DNA of 64,000 nucleotides, from positions 66,968 through 130,967 of the forward strand of contig NZ_JANSHI010000006.1 in NCBI RefSeq assembly GCF_047461615.1, in the 5' to 3' direction. The stretch comes from Thermostichus sp047461615 (GTDB taxonomy: Bacteria; Cyanobacteriota; Cyanobacteriia; Thermostichales; Thermostichaceae). A program made the translations under genes and the position numbers. The notes beneath the pieces were generated by a model. It did not search any database and was not told the DNA's origin. It worked only from the letters and a program-made list of their open reading frames with translations. How positions within the stretch are numbered: position 1 is the first letter of the stretch; each line of letters starts with the position of its first letter. Shown piece by piece: positions 44,396-52,462 of the stretch.

Positions 44396-45229
44396 ATGTT
44401 CGCTGCTCCTTCCCCGCTGAGGTGGAGTCTTGATGAGGTCAACCTCTCGGCCTCGGCCCTGTCGCTATTCGACTACTGCCCCCGCTTGTTTTGCTACGTG
44501 TACCTAGAGCGGCTAATTTGGCCTGCCGCCGATGCCTTTGAGCACGAAGTGGAGCAGCAGCGGGGACGGCAGTTTCACCGCCTGGTGGAGTGGTATAGCC
44601 GCGGGCAGCAGGTGGAGCCGCGCCTGTCGGCCCTAGACGAAACAGTACGCCAGTGGTGGCAGGTGTTCTTGGCCAGTCCCCATGCCCAACCGCAGGGGCG
44701 GGTGTTGGCGGAATTGCCCCTCTGGCAGCGGATTGAGGGGTTTAACCTCACTGCCCGCTTAGATCGGCTGGTGATTGCGCCGGGATCCCTGCACATTGTC
44801 GATTGGAAAACGGAGCGGCAGCGCCCGCCCGACGAACAGTTGGCCCAGGACTGGCAGGTGCGCCTCTACCCGCTGCTCGTGTGTGGGTTGGCCCACCAAC
44901 TGCCCCTGGAAGGCCCTTTTGAGCCGGAGCAGGTGCAACTGACCCTTTGGTATGTGCAACACCCCCAGCGGCCTTTTCAGTTGCGCTACAGCGCTGCTGC
45001 CTACCAGCGGGATCTGGCCCACCTCAAAGCTACCCTGAACCGCCTGCGGCAACTGGAGGCCCAGGACTTCCCTCCCCTACCCTATGGCGAGCGCTGTGCT
45101 GCTTGCCTGTTTTGCGCCCGCTGCCACGGGCTAATGGGGCAAGGGATCCCCGACCAAAATCTCACGGATTGGGTCTGGGCAGCCCAGGAGCCCTCAGGGG
45201 AAGAAACACCAGAGGCAGAATGGCGGTAG
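44396..45229 (+). CDS. PD-(D/E)XK nuclease, RecB/Cas4-like
   Basis: Protein of 277 aa with a RecB-type nuclease fold. The N-terminal LSASALSLFDYCPRLFCYVYLERL has a His/Arg-type QhXXY-like opening and two Cys. The catalytic core TARLDRLV...LHIVDWKTER lies near residues 120-140. A C-terminal CAACLFCARC cluster with an upstream Cys is consistent with a Cas4/AddB-like [4Fe-4S] site. It is not next to cas genes; the nearest CRISPR array is about 4 kb away, so a repair role is as likely as a CRISPR role. Confidence 0.82.
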   Translation: MFAAPSPLRWSLDEVNLSASALSLFDYCPRLFCYVYLERLIWPAADAFEHEVEQQRGRQFHRLVEWYSRGQQVEPRLSALDETVRQWWQVFLASPHAQPQGRVLAELPLWQRIEGFNLTARLDRLVIAPGSLHIVDWKTERQRPPDEQLAQDWQVRLYPLLVCGLAHQLPLEGPFEPEQVQLTLWYVQHPQRPFQLRYSAAAYQRDLAHLKATLNRLRQLEAQDFPPLPYGERCAACLFCARCHGLMGQGIPDQNLTDWVWAAQEPSGEETPEAEWR

Positions 45230-45305
45230 GGTGCCGGCCTCCCCATCCCCCTGGCGCCGCCAACTTGCATACTGGGTTAAGAATTGAGCAGGGCTGTTAA
45301 CTGCA

Positions 45306-46427
45306 ATGGCCGGTGTCGTTGCTGACCTCTCCCAGGCTTGCCAATGGAGTGTCGAGCTTAGAGGAATCCGCAAGCGCTTTGGCGATGTTGTGGCCCTCGA
45401 TGGCATTGACCTGCAGATTCAGCGGGGGGAGTTTTTTGGCCTTTTGGGCCCTTCCGGCTGCGGCAAGACCACCCTGCTGCGCATCATCGCTGGCCTGGAG
45501 GTTGCCGATGGCGGAGAGGTGGTGATCCGAGGGCAGCCGGTGGGCCATCTGCCTGCCCACAAGCGCAACGTCAACACCGTGTTTCAGAGCTATGCCCTCT
45601 TTCCCTTTATGACCGTGGAAGAGAACGTCGCCTTTGGCCTGCGCATGCGGGGAGTGCGGGGGGAAGCGCTGCGCAAGCGGGTGGCCGCCGCTTTGGAGTT
45701 GGTAGAGATTGGGGATCTGGCTAAGCGCAAGCCCCAGGAGCTCTCCGGCGGGCAGCAGCAGCGGGTGGCCCTAGCCCGCGCCTTGGTCAATGAGCCAGAG
45801 GTGCTGCTATTGGACGAGCCGCTCTCAGCTTTGGATGCCAAATTGCGCAAGCAGCTGCAGGTGCAGTTGTGCGAGTTGCAGCGCCGCCTGGGCATGACGT
45901 TCATTTTCGTGACCCACGACCAAGAGGAGGCCTTGGTAACCAGCGACCGGGTGGCGGTGATGCGGGCTGGGCGCATTGAGCAAGTGGGCCCCATTGACGA
46001 GGTGTATGAGCGCCCGGCAACAGCCTTTGTGGCCGACTTTTTGGGGGCCAGCAACCTCATTGAAGGGATCGCCTGCGGCACCGACTGCGTCGAGACGCCC
46101 CTGGGCAAGCTCAAGGTGCTCGGGATCCAACCCACCCTGGAGCCAGTGCAGCTGGCCATTCGACCGGAAAAGATTCGGCTTTCTCGGAGCGGCTGGGATC
46201 TGCTGCCCAACCAAGTGCCCGTGCGGGTGGAAAACCTCATCTACACGGGGGCGGAAAACCAGTACCTCCTGCGCACAGCTAGCGGCCAGCAGCTCAAGGC
46301 CCTCACCCTCAACGCCGACATCGAAGACCAGGATTTTGCCATTGGGGAGGCCCTGGTGGCCCATCTTCCTCCCAAAAACTTGGTGCGCCTGCGGCCGGAT
46401 CCCCGGCGGGAGGACTCCCCATGCTGA
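45306..46427 (+). CDS. potA: PotA-like polyamine ABC transporter ATPase
   Basis: ATP-binding subunit of 373 aa. Walker A is GPSGCGKTTLL, with NVNTVFQSYALFPFMTVEENVAFGL, signature LSGGQQQRVALARAL, Walker B LLLDEPLSALD and switch THDQEEAL. A C-terminal TOBE domain (about 280-365) is present. It overlaps the permease gene by seven bases. Spermidine/putrescine specificity is inferred from the PotA-like sequence and the PotB-type permease; other CUT1-type substrates cannot be excluded. Confidence 0.88.
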   Translation: MAGVVADLSQACQWSVELRGIRKRFGDVVALDGIDLQIQRGEFFGLLGPSGCGKTTLLRIIAGLEVADGGEVVIRGQPVGHLPAHKRNVNTVFQSYALFPFMTVEENVAFGLRMRGVRGEALRKRVAAALELVEIGDLAKRKPQELSGGQQQRVALARALVNEPEVLLLDEPLSALDAKLRKQLQVQLCELQRRLGMTFIFVTHDQEEALVTSDRVAVMRAGRIEQVGPIDEVYERPATAFVADFLGASNLIEGIACGTDCVETPLGKLKVLGIQPTLEPVQLAIRPEKIRLSRSGWDLLPNQVPVRVENLIYTGAENQYLLRTASGQQLKALTLNADIEDQDFAIGEALVAHLPPKNLVRLRPDPRREDSPC

Positions 46428-47350
46428 AGCGCTTGGAGAAGCCTGCCCAAGTGCGCGCCGGGGAATTGCTCACGCCCTGGCAGGAGCTGCTGCACAGCCT
46501 GATCTTTGCCGGGCCGGGGGTGCTGTGGGTGGTAACGTTTTTGGTGCTGCCGGGGCTGCTGCTCTTGGCCTGTAGCTTTCTCAGCCGCGGCGAGTTTGGC
46601 CAGGTGGGCCTGCCCTTGACGCTGGCCAACTACCTGCGCGCTCTTGGCTACGGTCCCCTAGGGTGGACGCCCATCTACTGGCAGATCCTGGGCCGCAGCC
46701 TGCTGGTGGCGGCAGTTACCACCTTCTTCTGTGTGCTCCTGGCCTATCCCCTGGCCTTTTTTATCGCCGCCCACCCGCCCCGACAGCGGGATCTGTTGCT
46801 GACGCTGGTGGTGGTGCCCTTCTGGACCAACTTGGTGATCCGCACCTACGCCTGGATGGTGGTGTTGGCCCCGGAGGGGTGGCCGGCGCGGCTAGCGGCC
46901 TGGCTGGGCTGGATTCCGCCCCAGACGGCTCTCTACCCCAGTTGGCTGGCGGTGTATCTGGGCATGATCTACACGTTCTTGCCCTACATGGTCTTGCCTC
47001 TCTACACAGCCGTGGAGCGCATCGACTGGCGCCTGGCCGAGGCGGCACGGGATCTCTACGCCAACGGCTGGCAGGTTTTCCTGTGGGTGCTTTTTCCCCA
47101 GACGCTGCCGGGGCTGGCAGCGGGGCTGATTTTGGTTGGGATCCCGGCCCTGGGCATGTTCGTGGTGCCCGACTTGCTGGGGGGCAGCAAGACGCTCTTG
47201 ATTGGCAATGTCATTCAGATGCAGTTTGGCGCGAGCCTGGACTACCCCTTTGGAGCGGCCCTTAGCTTTCTGGTTACTGGCCTGAGCCTGGGGCTAGTCT
47301 ACGCCTACAGCCGCTACGTCGGCAGCCGCGGCCTGGAAGATCTAATCTAA
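46421..47350 (+). CDS. potB: PotB-like ABC transporter permease
   Basis: Inner-membrane permease of 309 aa with six helices. The EAA loop (WRLAEAARDLYANGWQVFLWVLFPQTLPGLAAG) contacts PotA. Typical PotB features are FWTNLVIRTYAWMVVL and VPDLLGGSKTLLIGNVIQMQF. The partner permease (potC) and binding protein (potD) that normally complete the transporter do not follow; crtH comes next. Confidence 0.88.
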   Translation: MLKRLEKPAQVRAGELLTPWQELLHSLIFAGPGVLWVVTFLVLPGLLLLACSFLSRGEFGQVGLPLTLANYLRALGYGPLGWTPIYWQILGRSLLVAAVTTFFCVLLAYPLAFFIAAHPPRQRDLLLTLVVVPFWTNLVIRTYAWMVVLAPEGWPARLAAWLGWIPPQTALYPSWLAVYLGMIYTFLPYMVLPLYTAVERIDWRLAEAARDLYANGWQVFLWVLFPQTLPGLAAGLILVGIPALGMFVVPDLLGGSKTLLIGNVIQMQFGASLDYPFGAALSFLVTGLSLGLVYAYSRYVGSRGLEDLI

Positions 47351-47432
47351 GTCGCTGCCCTGAGATGGGATGGCGGATGCTGCCTAAAGCTCTGGTAGGT
47401 TGAGGATACTGGCGTTGCGCTAGAGGGATCCC

Positions 47433-48992
47433 TTGACCCAGACGCTGTTTTCTCGACCTCAAGCTGCGGCACCTCCCGCTTCCCCCCCTTCTGTTTGGGA
47501 TGTCATTGTCATTGGCGCTGGGATTGGTGGCCTGGTGGCAGCTACCCAGTTGGCGGCCAAGGGCTACCAGGTGTTGGTTTTGGAAAAATACCTCATCCCC
47601 GGTGGCAGCGCTGGCTACTTCGAGCGCCCAGATCCCAACGGCAACGGGATCTATCGCTTCGACGTCGGGGCTTCCATGATCTTTGGCCTGGGCACTCAAG
47701 GCACCACCAACCTGCTCACCCGTGCCCTGGCTGCTGTGGGCCAAACTCTGGAATCCATCCCCGACCCCGTGCAGATTGCCTACCACCTGCCCCAGGGGCT
47801 CAGCCCGCGCGTACACCGGAACTACGAGGAGTTTTTGCAGGAGCTAGCTAGCTATTTCCCTCAGGAAGCGGGCGGCATCCGCCGTTTTTACGACAGCTTC
47901 TGGCCTATCTTCAACAGCCTTAACGCCATGGAGCTCCTCTCTTTGGAGGAGTGGGGCTATCTCTGGCGCTCTTTTGTCGGCCACCCGCGCGCCTGCCTGA
48001 CTTTGGCCCGCTATTTGCCGGTGAATGTGGGCCAGGTGGCGCGGCGCTACCTCCGCCATCCGGCGCTGCTGCGCTTTGTGGATATGGAGTGCTACTGCTG
48101 GTCGGTGGTGCCGGCGGAGCGCACGCCCATGATCAACGCTGGCATGGTGTTCTGCGACCGCCACTACGGTGGCGTCAACTACCCCAAGGGAGGGGTGGGG
48201 CAGATTGCTCAAAAGCTGGCCCAGGGGCTAGAGACCTGCGGGGGGCAAATCCGCTACCGAGCGTCGGTGCGGCGGATTTTGGCAGAACGGGGCCGGGCCG
48301 TGGGCGTCGAGCTCTCCACGGGGGAAAAGCTCTTTGCGCGCAAGATCATCTCCAATGCCACCCGCTGGGATACCTTTGGCCGCCTCTGGCCGGGATCCTT
48401 GCCGGCAGCGGAGCGGCGCTGGCAAAGTCGTTATCAACAGTCCCCCAGTTTCTTGAGCCTGCACTTGGGGGTGCGGGCCGAGGCCCTGGCCGGTGAGCGC
48501 TACTGCCACCACATTCTTCTCGAAGACTGGCAAGCCATGGAGGCGGAGCAGGGCACGATCTTCGTCTCCATCCCCACCCTTTTGGATCCGGAGCTGGCCC
48601 CACCAGGCCGCCACATTGTCCACGCCTTTACCCCCAGTTGGATGCAGACGTGGCAGGGCTTGAGCCCAGAGCAGTACCGGCAGCAAAAACAAGCGGCAGC
48701 CCAGCGCCTTATCCGCCGCCTGGAGGCCCTTTGGCCAGAGCTGGGATCCCACATTGAACTTCAGGAAGTGGGCACGCCCCGCACCCACCGCCGCTTCTTA
48801 GGCCGCGTTAATGGTACCTACGGCCCTATCCCTCGCGGCACTCCCTGCGGCCTCTTGGGTATGCCCTTCAACCGCACGGCCATCCCCAACCTCTACTGCG
48901 TGGGGGATAGCACCTTCCCTGGCCAGGGACTCAACGCCGTCGCTTTCTCTGGCTTTGCCTGCGCCCACCGGGTAGCGGCGGACCTTTCCTAA
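47433..48992 (+). CDS. crtH: carotenoid isomerase
   Basis: FAD-dependent isomerase of 519 aa turning poly-cis lycopene into all-trans lycopene. The dinucleotide site is VIVIGAGIGGLVAATQLAAKGYQVLVLEKY. Also present are RFDVGASMIFGLG, DMECYCWSVVPAERTPMINAGMVFCDRHYGG and the C-terminal NLYCVGDSTFPGQGLNAVAFSGF. The start is TTG at 47433, preceded by GAGGGA. A degenerate CRISPR-type repeat begins four bases after its stop. Confidence 0.94.
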   Translation: MTQTLFSRPQAAAPPASPPSVWDVIVIGAGIGGLVAATQLAAKGYQVLVLEKYLIPGGSAGYFERPDPNGNGIYRFDVGASMIFGLGTQGTTNLLTRALAAVGQTLESIPDPVQIAYHLPQGLSPRVHRNYEEFLQELASYFPQEAGGIRRFYDSFWPIFNSLNAMELLSLEEWGYLWRSFVGHPRACLTLARYLPVNVGQVARRYLRHPALLRFVDMECYCWSVVPAERTPMINAGMVFCDRHYGGVNYPKGGVGQIAQKLAQGLETCGGQIRYRASVRRILAERGRAVGVELSTGEKLFARKIISNATRWDTFGRLWPGSLPAAERRWQSRYQQSPSFLSLHLGVRAEALAGERYCHHILLEDWQAMEAEQGTIFVSIPTLLDPELAPPGRHIVHAFTPSWMQTWQGLSPEQYRQQKQAAAQRLIRRLEALWPELGSHIELQEVGTPRTHRRFLGRVNGTYGPIPRGTPCGLLGMPFNRTAIPNLYCVGDSTFPGQGLNAVAFSGFACAHRVAADLS

Positions 48993-48996
48993 AGCT

Positions 48997-49012
48997 GTTT
49001 CCAATTTCTAGG
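48997..49012 (+). repeat. degenerate left half of the CRISPR-type repeat
   Basis: The first 16 bases match the 5' end of the 36-bp repeat exactly (GTTTCCAATTTCTAGG), then similarity fades. It lies directly behind crtH and at the broken 3' end of the alkyltransferase-like pseudogene, marking the outer edge of the repeat-associated region. Confidence 0.75.
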
Positions 49013-49243
49013 AACCCCCCGCAGTCGTCTTGCATTGAACCCCTTCCGACTGCGAGAGCTCTTGCATGAGCGTCGGGGTGAGGCATCGAAGCGGGCAGCC
49101 TAGAGCGCTCAACCGACCCTGCGTGCAGCGGAGCGTACCCCCAGGGCCTCGGCAAGGTGACCGTAGGTAGTAACTTTGCCTGCCAGAATCTGGCAAACCA
49201 CTTTGTGGACTCGCTCGAAGCAATCCCGATAATTGGCAGACAT
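49008..49243 (-). pseudogene. decayed alkyltransferase-like (ATL/MGMT-type) gene
   Basis: From an ATG at 49243 the frame reads MSANYRDCFERVHKVVCQIL then AGKVTTYGHLAEALGVRSAARRVG, the DNA-binding start of O6-alkylguanine transferase-like proteins. It meets a TGA at 49111-49109, where W or Q is expected. A second frame downstream gives LMQELSQSEGVQ, like the family's C-terminus, at 49030-49070. The central PCHR/PWHR region is missing. So there is a nonsense or frame change plus an internal deletion. Degenerate CRISPR repeats lie on both sides. Confidence 0.6.
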
Positions 49244-49331
49244 GTTCCGCGACCGCGATTGCCAGAGCGCATCGTGTGCTTGACGGAGGAGACGGCAGAG
49301 ACGCTCTACGCCCTGGGTGCTGGGGATCTCG

Positions 49332-49675
49332 TCGTCGGCTGTCCAGGGATCCCCACGAAGGGGGAACGCTGCACAGGCGCGTGAAGTTTGGGAGCACCTG
49401 GCGGTTGTTTCCAATTTCTAGGGATCCCCACAAAGGGGGAACTTCAAGTCTTGCGGTTGTCTTTCCTTAGAGATTGCGCGAGAGTTTCCAATTTCTAGGG
49501 ATCCCCACAAAGGGGGAACCTGAACGGTGACATCATTCGCCATGCGCTAAGCATGGTGAGCATGTTTCCAATTTCTAGGGATCCCCACAAAGGGGGAACG
49601 ACGTTGACCGCGTCCACGATGTAGCCGGTGCTCCGTTCGGTTTCCAATTTCTAGGGATCCCCACAAAGGGGGAAC
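49332..49675 (+). CRISPR. CRISPR array 1 (four perfect repeats plus one degenerate)
   Basis: Perfect 36-bp repeats at 49407-49442, 49484-49519, 49564-49599 and 49640-49675, each starting GTTTCCAATTTCTAGGGATC and ending CAAAGGGGGAAC. Spacers of 41, 44 and 40 bp are all different. Upstream, 49345-49367 retains the 3' 23 bases with one change, and its 5' half (49332-49344) is degenerate; it is separated from the first perfect repeat by 39 bp. The repeat contains GGGATCCC. No cas genes are within the window. Confidence 0.85.
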
Positions 49676-49747
49676 CATGAAAATCTGGAGAAGACGACGC
49701 ATCGGCTATCAAAATATCGGCAACTCAGCTCTTTTGGGACTTTCTTA

Positions 49748-50941
49748 CTACTGCAGGAGCGGCACAACTTCCTGAGCAAAGCTGTCGAAAGCGTCTTCAA
49801 TTTTTTCCATAGCGGCAGTAATAGATCCACGGGCATTGGCATCGCAAAGGCTTTTTTCGATAGGGGCAGGGATCCCCTGGAGAGCCGCCGCCGCTGCTTG
49901 TAACTCCGACTGAATTTGACTATCCAAATTGGGATTGATGTCCCGGACAAATTGGCTCAGGCCACGACCTTTTCTATCTCTAAATCCGCCCAAGTAAGCA
50001 TACTGAACGCTGCGCACATTGGCCTGGAACTCCGGCAGCGAATGGTGGGCAAAGCGACTTTCCAGCAGAAAAGGATTTTGCTGGGCGAAGGCTTCGCCAA
50101 TTTTGACCTTGCCCAGCTCGTCCAACATGCCGAGAATACCTTGGGCTATTTCTTCAGCAGCAGCTTGCAGCGTGAGATAACTCTTGCTGCCCTCGCCGGC
50201 TTTTACCCATTCTTCGCGAAAAGCAGGCAGCCCTTGCACTCCCTCTGTCCAGCTTTTGAGCAGCTTTGCCGCCGTATCCGCCAAAACTGGGCCAAGGGCA
50301 GCCAAGTACTCCCGATCCCGCTCGGTAAAGTCTTGCAAAGACTTGTTGTTATCCACGCCAAAGAGCAAGAAGGCCACGGCACGAAATCCCTTTTGCCCGC
50401 TTTCCAACTCGGCCACGGTCTCTGGAGTGAGGGGATCGCCGCTGTTGAGAACTTCCAGCACCTCCACCTCGTTCAGGGGCCATTCGTCCAAATCCGCATC
50501 CAGCCCCAAATAAGCCGCCGGCCCAAAGGCAAAAGCCTCGCTCTCCTCCCAAGTGATGCGGGCAACAGACCAAGCCTGGCGAGCCGCTTGCAAAGTCTGG
50601 GCATTGGGATCTTGCACGAAGGCCTGGATGGCCTGAGACAGGGCCTGGGTATCGGCGACCAACTGCTCATAGGCAGGGATCACCACCTGATCGGCAAAGT
50701 CGAGCAAAATCTGCCGATCCTGAAACCGCTGCTCAGGAGAGAGCACAACGGCTGGCCGGCGAGAGCCTGCCCCTTCTTCCCCACCCTCGCCGCCGCCATC
50801 CACCGGGATAGGCCGACACTCCGGGTTCATTTGAGCTGCCTGCTGAGGCGAAGCCTGGCTCAGGGCCGGTGGATCCCCGCCGCCCGCAGCCGAGGGATCC
50901 TTATTGGGTTTCCCCGCAAGCGGCCCCGCTGACCAGAACAT
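49748..50941 (-). CDS. imelysin-like (peptidase M75 / IrpA-type) protein, signal out of frame
   Basis: The 397-codon frame carries an imelysin fold: FADQVVIPAYEQLV, RQAWSVARITWEESEAFAFGPA, LDEWPLN, KGFRAVAFLLFG and RSVQYAYLGGF. GFRD-type motifs of the family are recognisable. Imelysins are periplasmic and linked to iron uptake or sensing. This frame itself starts inside a Gly/Pro-rich linker (MFWSAGPLAGKP) and has no signal. A lipoprotein-like signal is encoded just upstream in the other frame (50981-50904); loss of one base in the CCCC run at 50912-50915 would join them. It is divergent from isiA, which fits iron control. Confidence 0.8.
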   Translation of the reverse strand: MFWSAGPLAGKPNKDPSAAGGGDPPALSQASPQQAAQMNPECRPIPVDGGGEGGEEGAGSRRPAVVLSPEQRFQDRQILLDFADQVVIPAYEQLVADTQALSQAIQAFVQDPNAQTLQAARQAWSVARITWEESEAFAFGPAAYLGLDADLDEWPLNEVEVLEVLNSGDPLTPETVAELESGQKGFRAVAFLLFGVDNNKSLQDFTERDREYLAALGPVLADTAAKLLKSWTEGVQGLPAFREEWVKAGEGSKSYLTLQAAAEEIAQGILGMLDELGKVKIGEAFAQQNPFLLESRFAHHSLPEFQANVRSVQYAYLGGFRDRKGRGLSQFVRDINPNLDSQIQSELQAAAAALQGIPAPIEKSLCDANARGSITAAMEKIEDAFDSFAQEVVPLLQ

Positions 50942-50981
50942 AAAGCCCTATCCCCGTCCACAGCTTCAGATACCTCGACAT
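50904..50981 (-). other. out-of-frame signal peptide belonging to the M75 gene
   Basis: From ATG at 50981, with GGAGG and AAGGAG upstream, the frame reads MSRYLKLWTGIGLYVLVSGA then ACGETQ and stops. It is a basic, hydrophobic, Cys-ended signal peptide cut off just where the M75 frame takes over. Probably a +1 frameshift, in nature or in the assembly. Confidence 0.7.
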
Positions 50982-51171
50982 CTCCTCCGACTCCTTCGCC
51001 CTCGACTTGGCCAACTTTGGCTTGATTGTAATCCAGCTATTGCGACTCAATCTTAAGAAGGGAGAGATTTTTATCACCGGCTGCCACCGGATCGCCCGGC
51101 TCGTCCCTCTGCGGGCCAGCTTCCATCTGCAGTTTCCCCAGGTGGGGCTATGGGCGGATACAAGTCCGACT

Positions 51172-51187
51172 CTTAACAAAACTTAAC
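51172..51187 (+). promoter_or_regulatory. direct repeat CTTAAC, possible activator site for isiA
   Basis: Two CTTAAC hexamers at 51172-51177 and 51182-51187 are ten bases apart, just upstream of the putative -35. The spacing suits a tandem-binding response regulator (Pho-box-like) or an iron-stress activator. Which protein binds is not known. Confidence 0.35.
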
Positions 51188-51197
51188 TCTAAAGACA

Positions 51198-51226
51198 TTG
51201 ATATTTGTTTGCAAGAAGCCTAGAGT
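51198..51226 (+). promoter_or_regulatory. candidate isiA promoter
   Basis: TTGATA (51198-51203), 17 bases, TAGAGT (51221-51226). Initiation near 51233 would give a leader of about 140 bases that starts just before a perfect hairpin. The rest of the 50982-51371 gap shows no gene. Confidence 0.5.
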
Positions 51227-51239
51227 AGGTCACAGCTCG

Positions 51240-51262
51240 CTGTTGAGATTTACTCTCAACAG
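51240..51262 (+). promoter_or_regulatory. perfect inverted repeat in the isiA leader
   Basis: CTGTTGAGA - TTTAC - TCTCAACAG: 9-bp arms with a 5-base loop. It could be a 5' mRNA stem-loop or a dimeric-repressor operator (a Fur-type site overlapping the transcription start is conceivable). There is no T-run, so it is not a typical terminator. Confidence 0.6.
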
Positions 51263-51371
51263 TTGGTTACGTGTCTCGAAAGGATGTGTCCGTGCGGCCA
51301 GAGGCGGGCCTGGGGCAAGGTCTCTGGCCTTTTCCTAGAAAAGCTTGTTTAGAAACGCAAGAGGAGCGGAG

Positions 51372-52406
51372 ATGACAGCGACGACACTCAAGCAAGAAGG
51401 GGGATCTGGCTCGCAACAACAGATCCCGTGGTGGGCGGGCAACGCCCGTTTGACCGATCTTTCTGGCCGGCTGCTGGGGGCGCATGTGGCCCATGCCGGG
51501 CTGATCGTTCTCTGGGCAGGGGCGATGACCCTGATCGAGTTGGCCAAGTTTCACCCCAGCCGACCGATGTATGAGCAGGGGCTGATTCTCTTGCCCCACC
51601 TGGCCAGCTTGGGGCTGGGGGTGGGATCCGGCGGGGAAGTCCTGGATACGGATATCTACTTTGCGGTGGGAGCGATCCACCTCATCAGCTCTGCCTTTTT
51701 GGGGTTTGGCGGCATTTTTCATGCCCTGCGCGGGCCGGCGGTGCTGGATCCCAAAGCCTTTCCCCTGTTTAGCTACGACTGGCAAGACAAAAACAAGATG
51801 ACCACCATCCTAGGGATCCACCTGGTGCTGCTGGGATTGGGAGCCTGGCTTTTGGTGCTCAAGGCAGTGGTGTTTGGCGGCTTGTTCGACCCGGTGGCAG
51901 GAGAGGTGCGCCTGGTGTCTCCCAACTGGAACCCCTTTGGCCACCTGTTGGGCATAGAAGGGCGCCACTGGATCGCCGGGGTGGACACTTTAGAAGACGT
52001 GGTGGGCGGCCACCTCTGGCTGGGCTTGCTCCTGGTGGCAGGTGGGGTTTGGCATATCGCGACCAAGCCTTTTGCCTGGGCAGAACGGATTTTTATCTGG
52101 TCTGGGGAAGCTTATCTTTCCTACAGCTTGGGAGCTTTGGCCTTGATGGGATTTATTGCCGCCTATTTCGTTGCCGTTAACCCAGTGGTCTATCCCGAAG
52201 TTTTCTATGGGCCGCTGCTGCAGGTGGGCTTGGATCGCTATCCCTTCTTTGAGCAAGGGGGAGCTCTCACATCTAGGGTTTGGCTGGCCAATGCCCATTT
52301 TTGGCTGGCCTTTTTCTTCCTTCAGGGCCACCTGTTCCATGCCCTGAAAGCGCGAGGGTTCAATTTCCGTACCGGCAGAGTAGAACTTGCAGCGCAGCAG
52401 GCCTAA
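51372..52406 (+). CDS. isiA: IsiA, iron-stress chlorophyll-binding CP43' protein
   Basis: Six-helix chlorophyll antenna of 344 aa related to PSII CP43 but lacking the large lumenal loop. WWAGNARLTDLSGRLLGAHVAHAGLIVLWAGAM gives the first helix with conserved His ligands. Also seen are GIFHALRGP, MTTILGIHLVLLGLGA, GGHLWLGLLLVAGGVWHI and SRVWLANAHFWLAFFFLQGHLFHALKARGF. It forms rings around photosystem I under iron limitation. The ATG at 51372 follows GAGGAGCGGAG. Flavodoxin and a second IsiA-type gene follow. Confidence 0.94.
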   Translation: MTATTLKQEGGSGSQQQIPWWAGNARLTDLSGRLLGAHVAHAGLIVLWAGAMTLIELAKFHPSRPMYEQGLILLPHLASLGLGVGSGGEVLDTDIYFAVGAIHLISSAFLGFGGIFHALRGPAVLDPKAFPLFSYDWQDKNKMTTILGIHLVLLGLGAWLLVLKAVVFGGLFDPVAGEVRLVSPNWNPFGHLLGIEGRHWIAGVDTLEDVVGGHLWLGLLLVAGGVWHIATKPFAWAERIFIWSGEAYLSYSLGALALMGFIAAYFVAVNPVVYPEVFYGPLLQVGLDRYPFFEQGGALTSRVWLANAHFWLAFFFLQGHLFHALKARGFNFRTGRVELAAQQA

Positions 52407-52462
52407 CGGCAATCTAGCCATCTGATTTTGAGCTTTGCACTTGCAGTTTCGAGGTAGGAGCA

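Noticed and set aside
44396..45229. RecB/Cas4-like nuclease considered as a Cas4 partner of the arrays
   Set aside because: It is about 4 kb from array 1, with no cas1/cas2 or effector gene between, and Cas4-like nucleases also work in DNA repair. Context does not support a CRISPR role.
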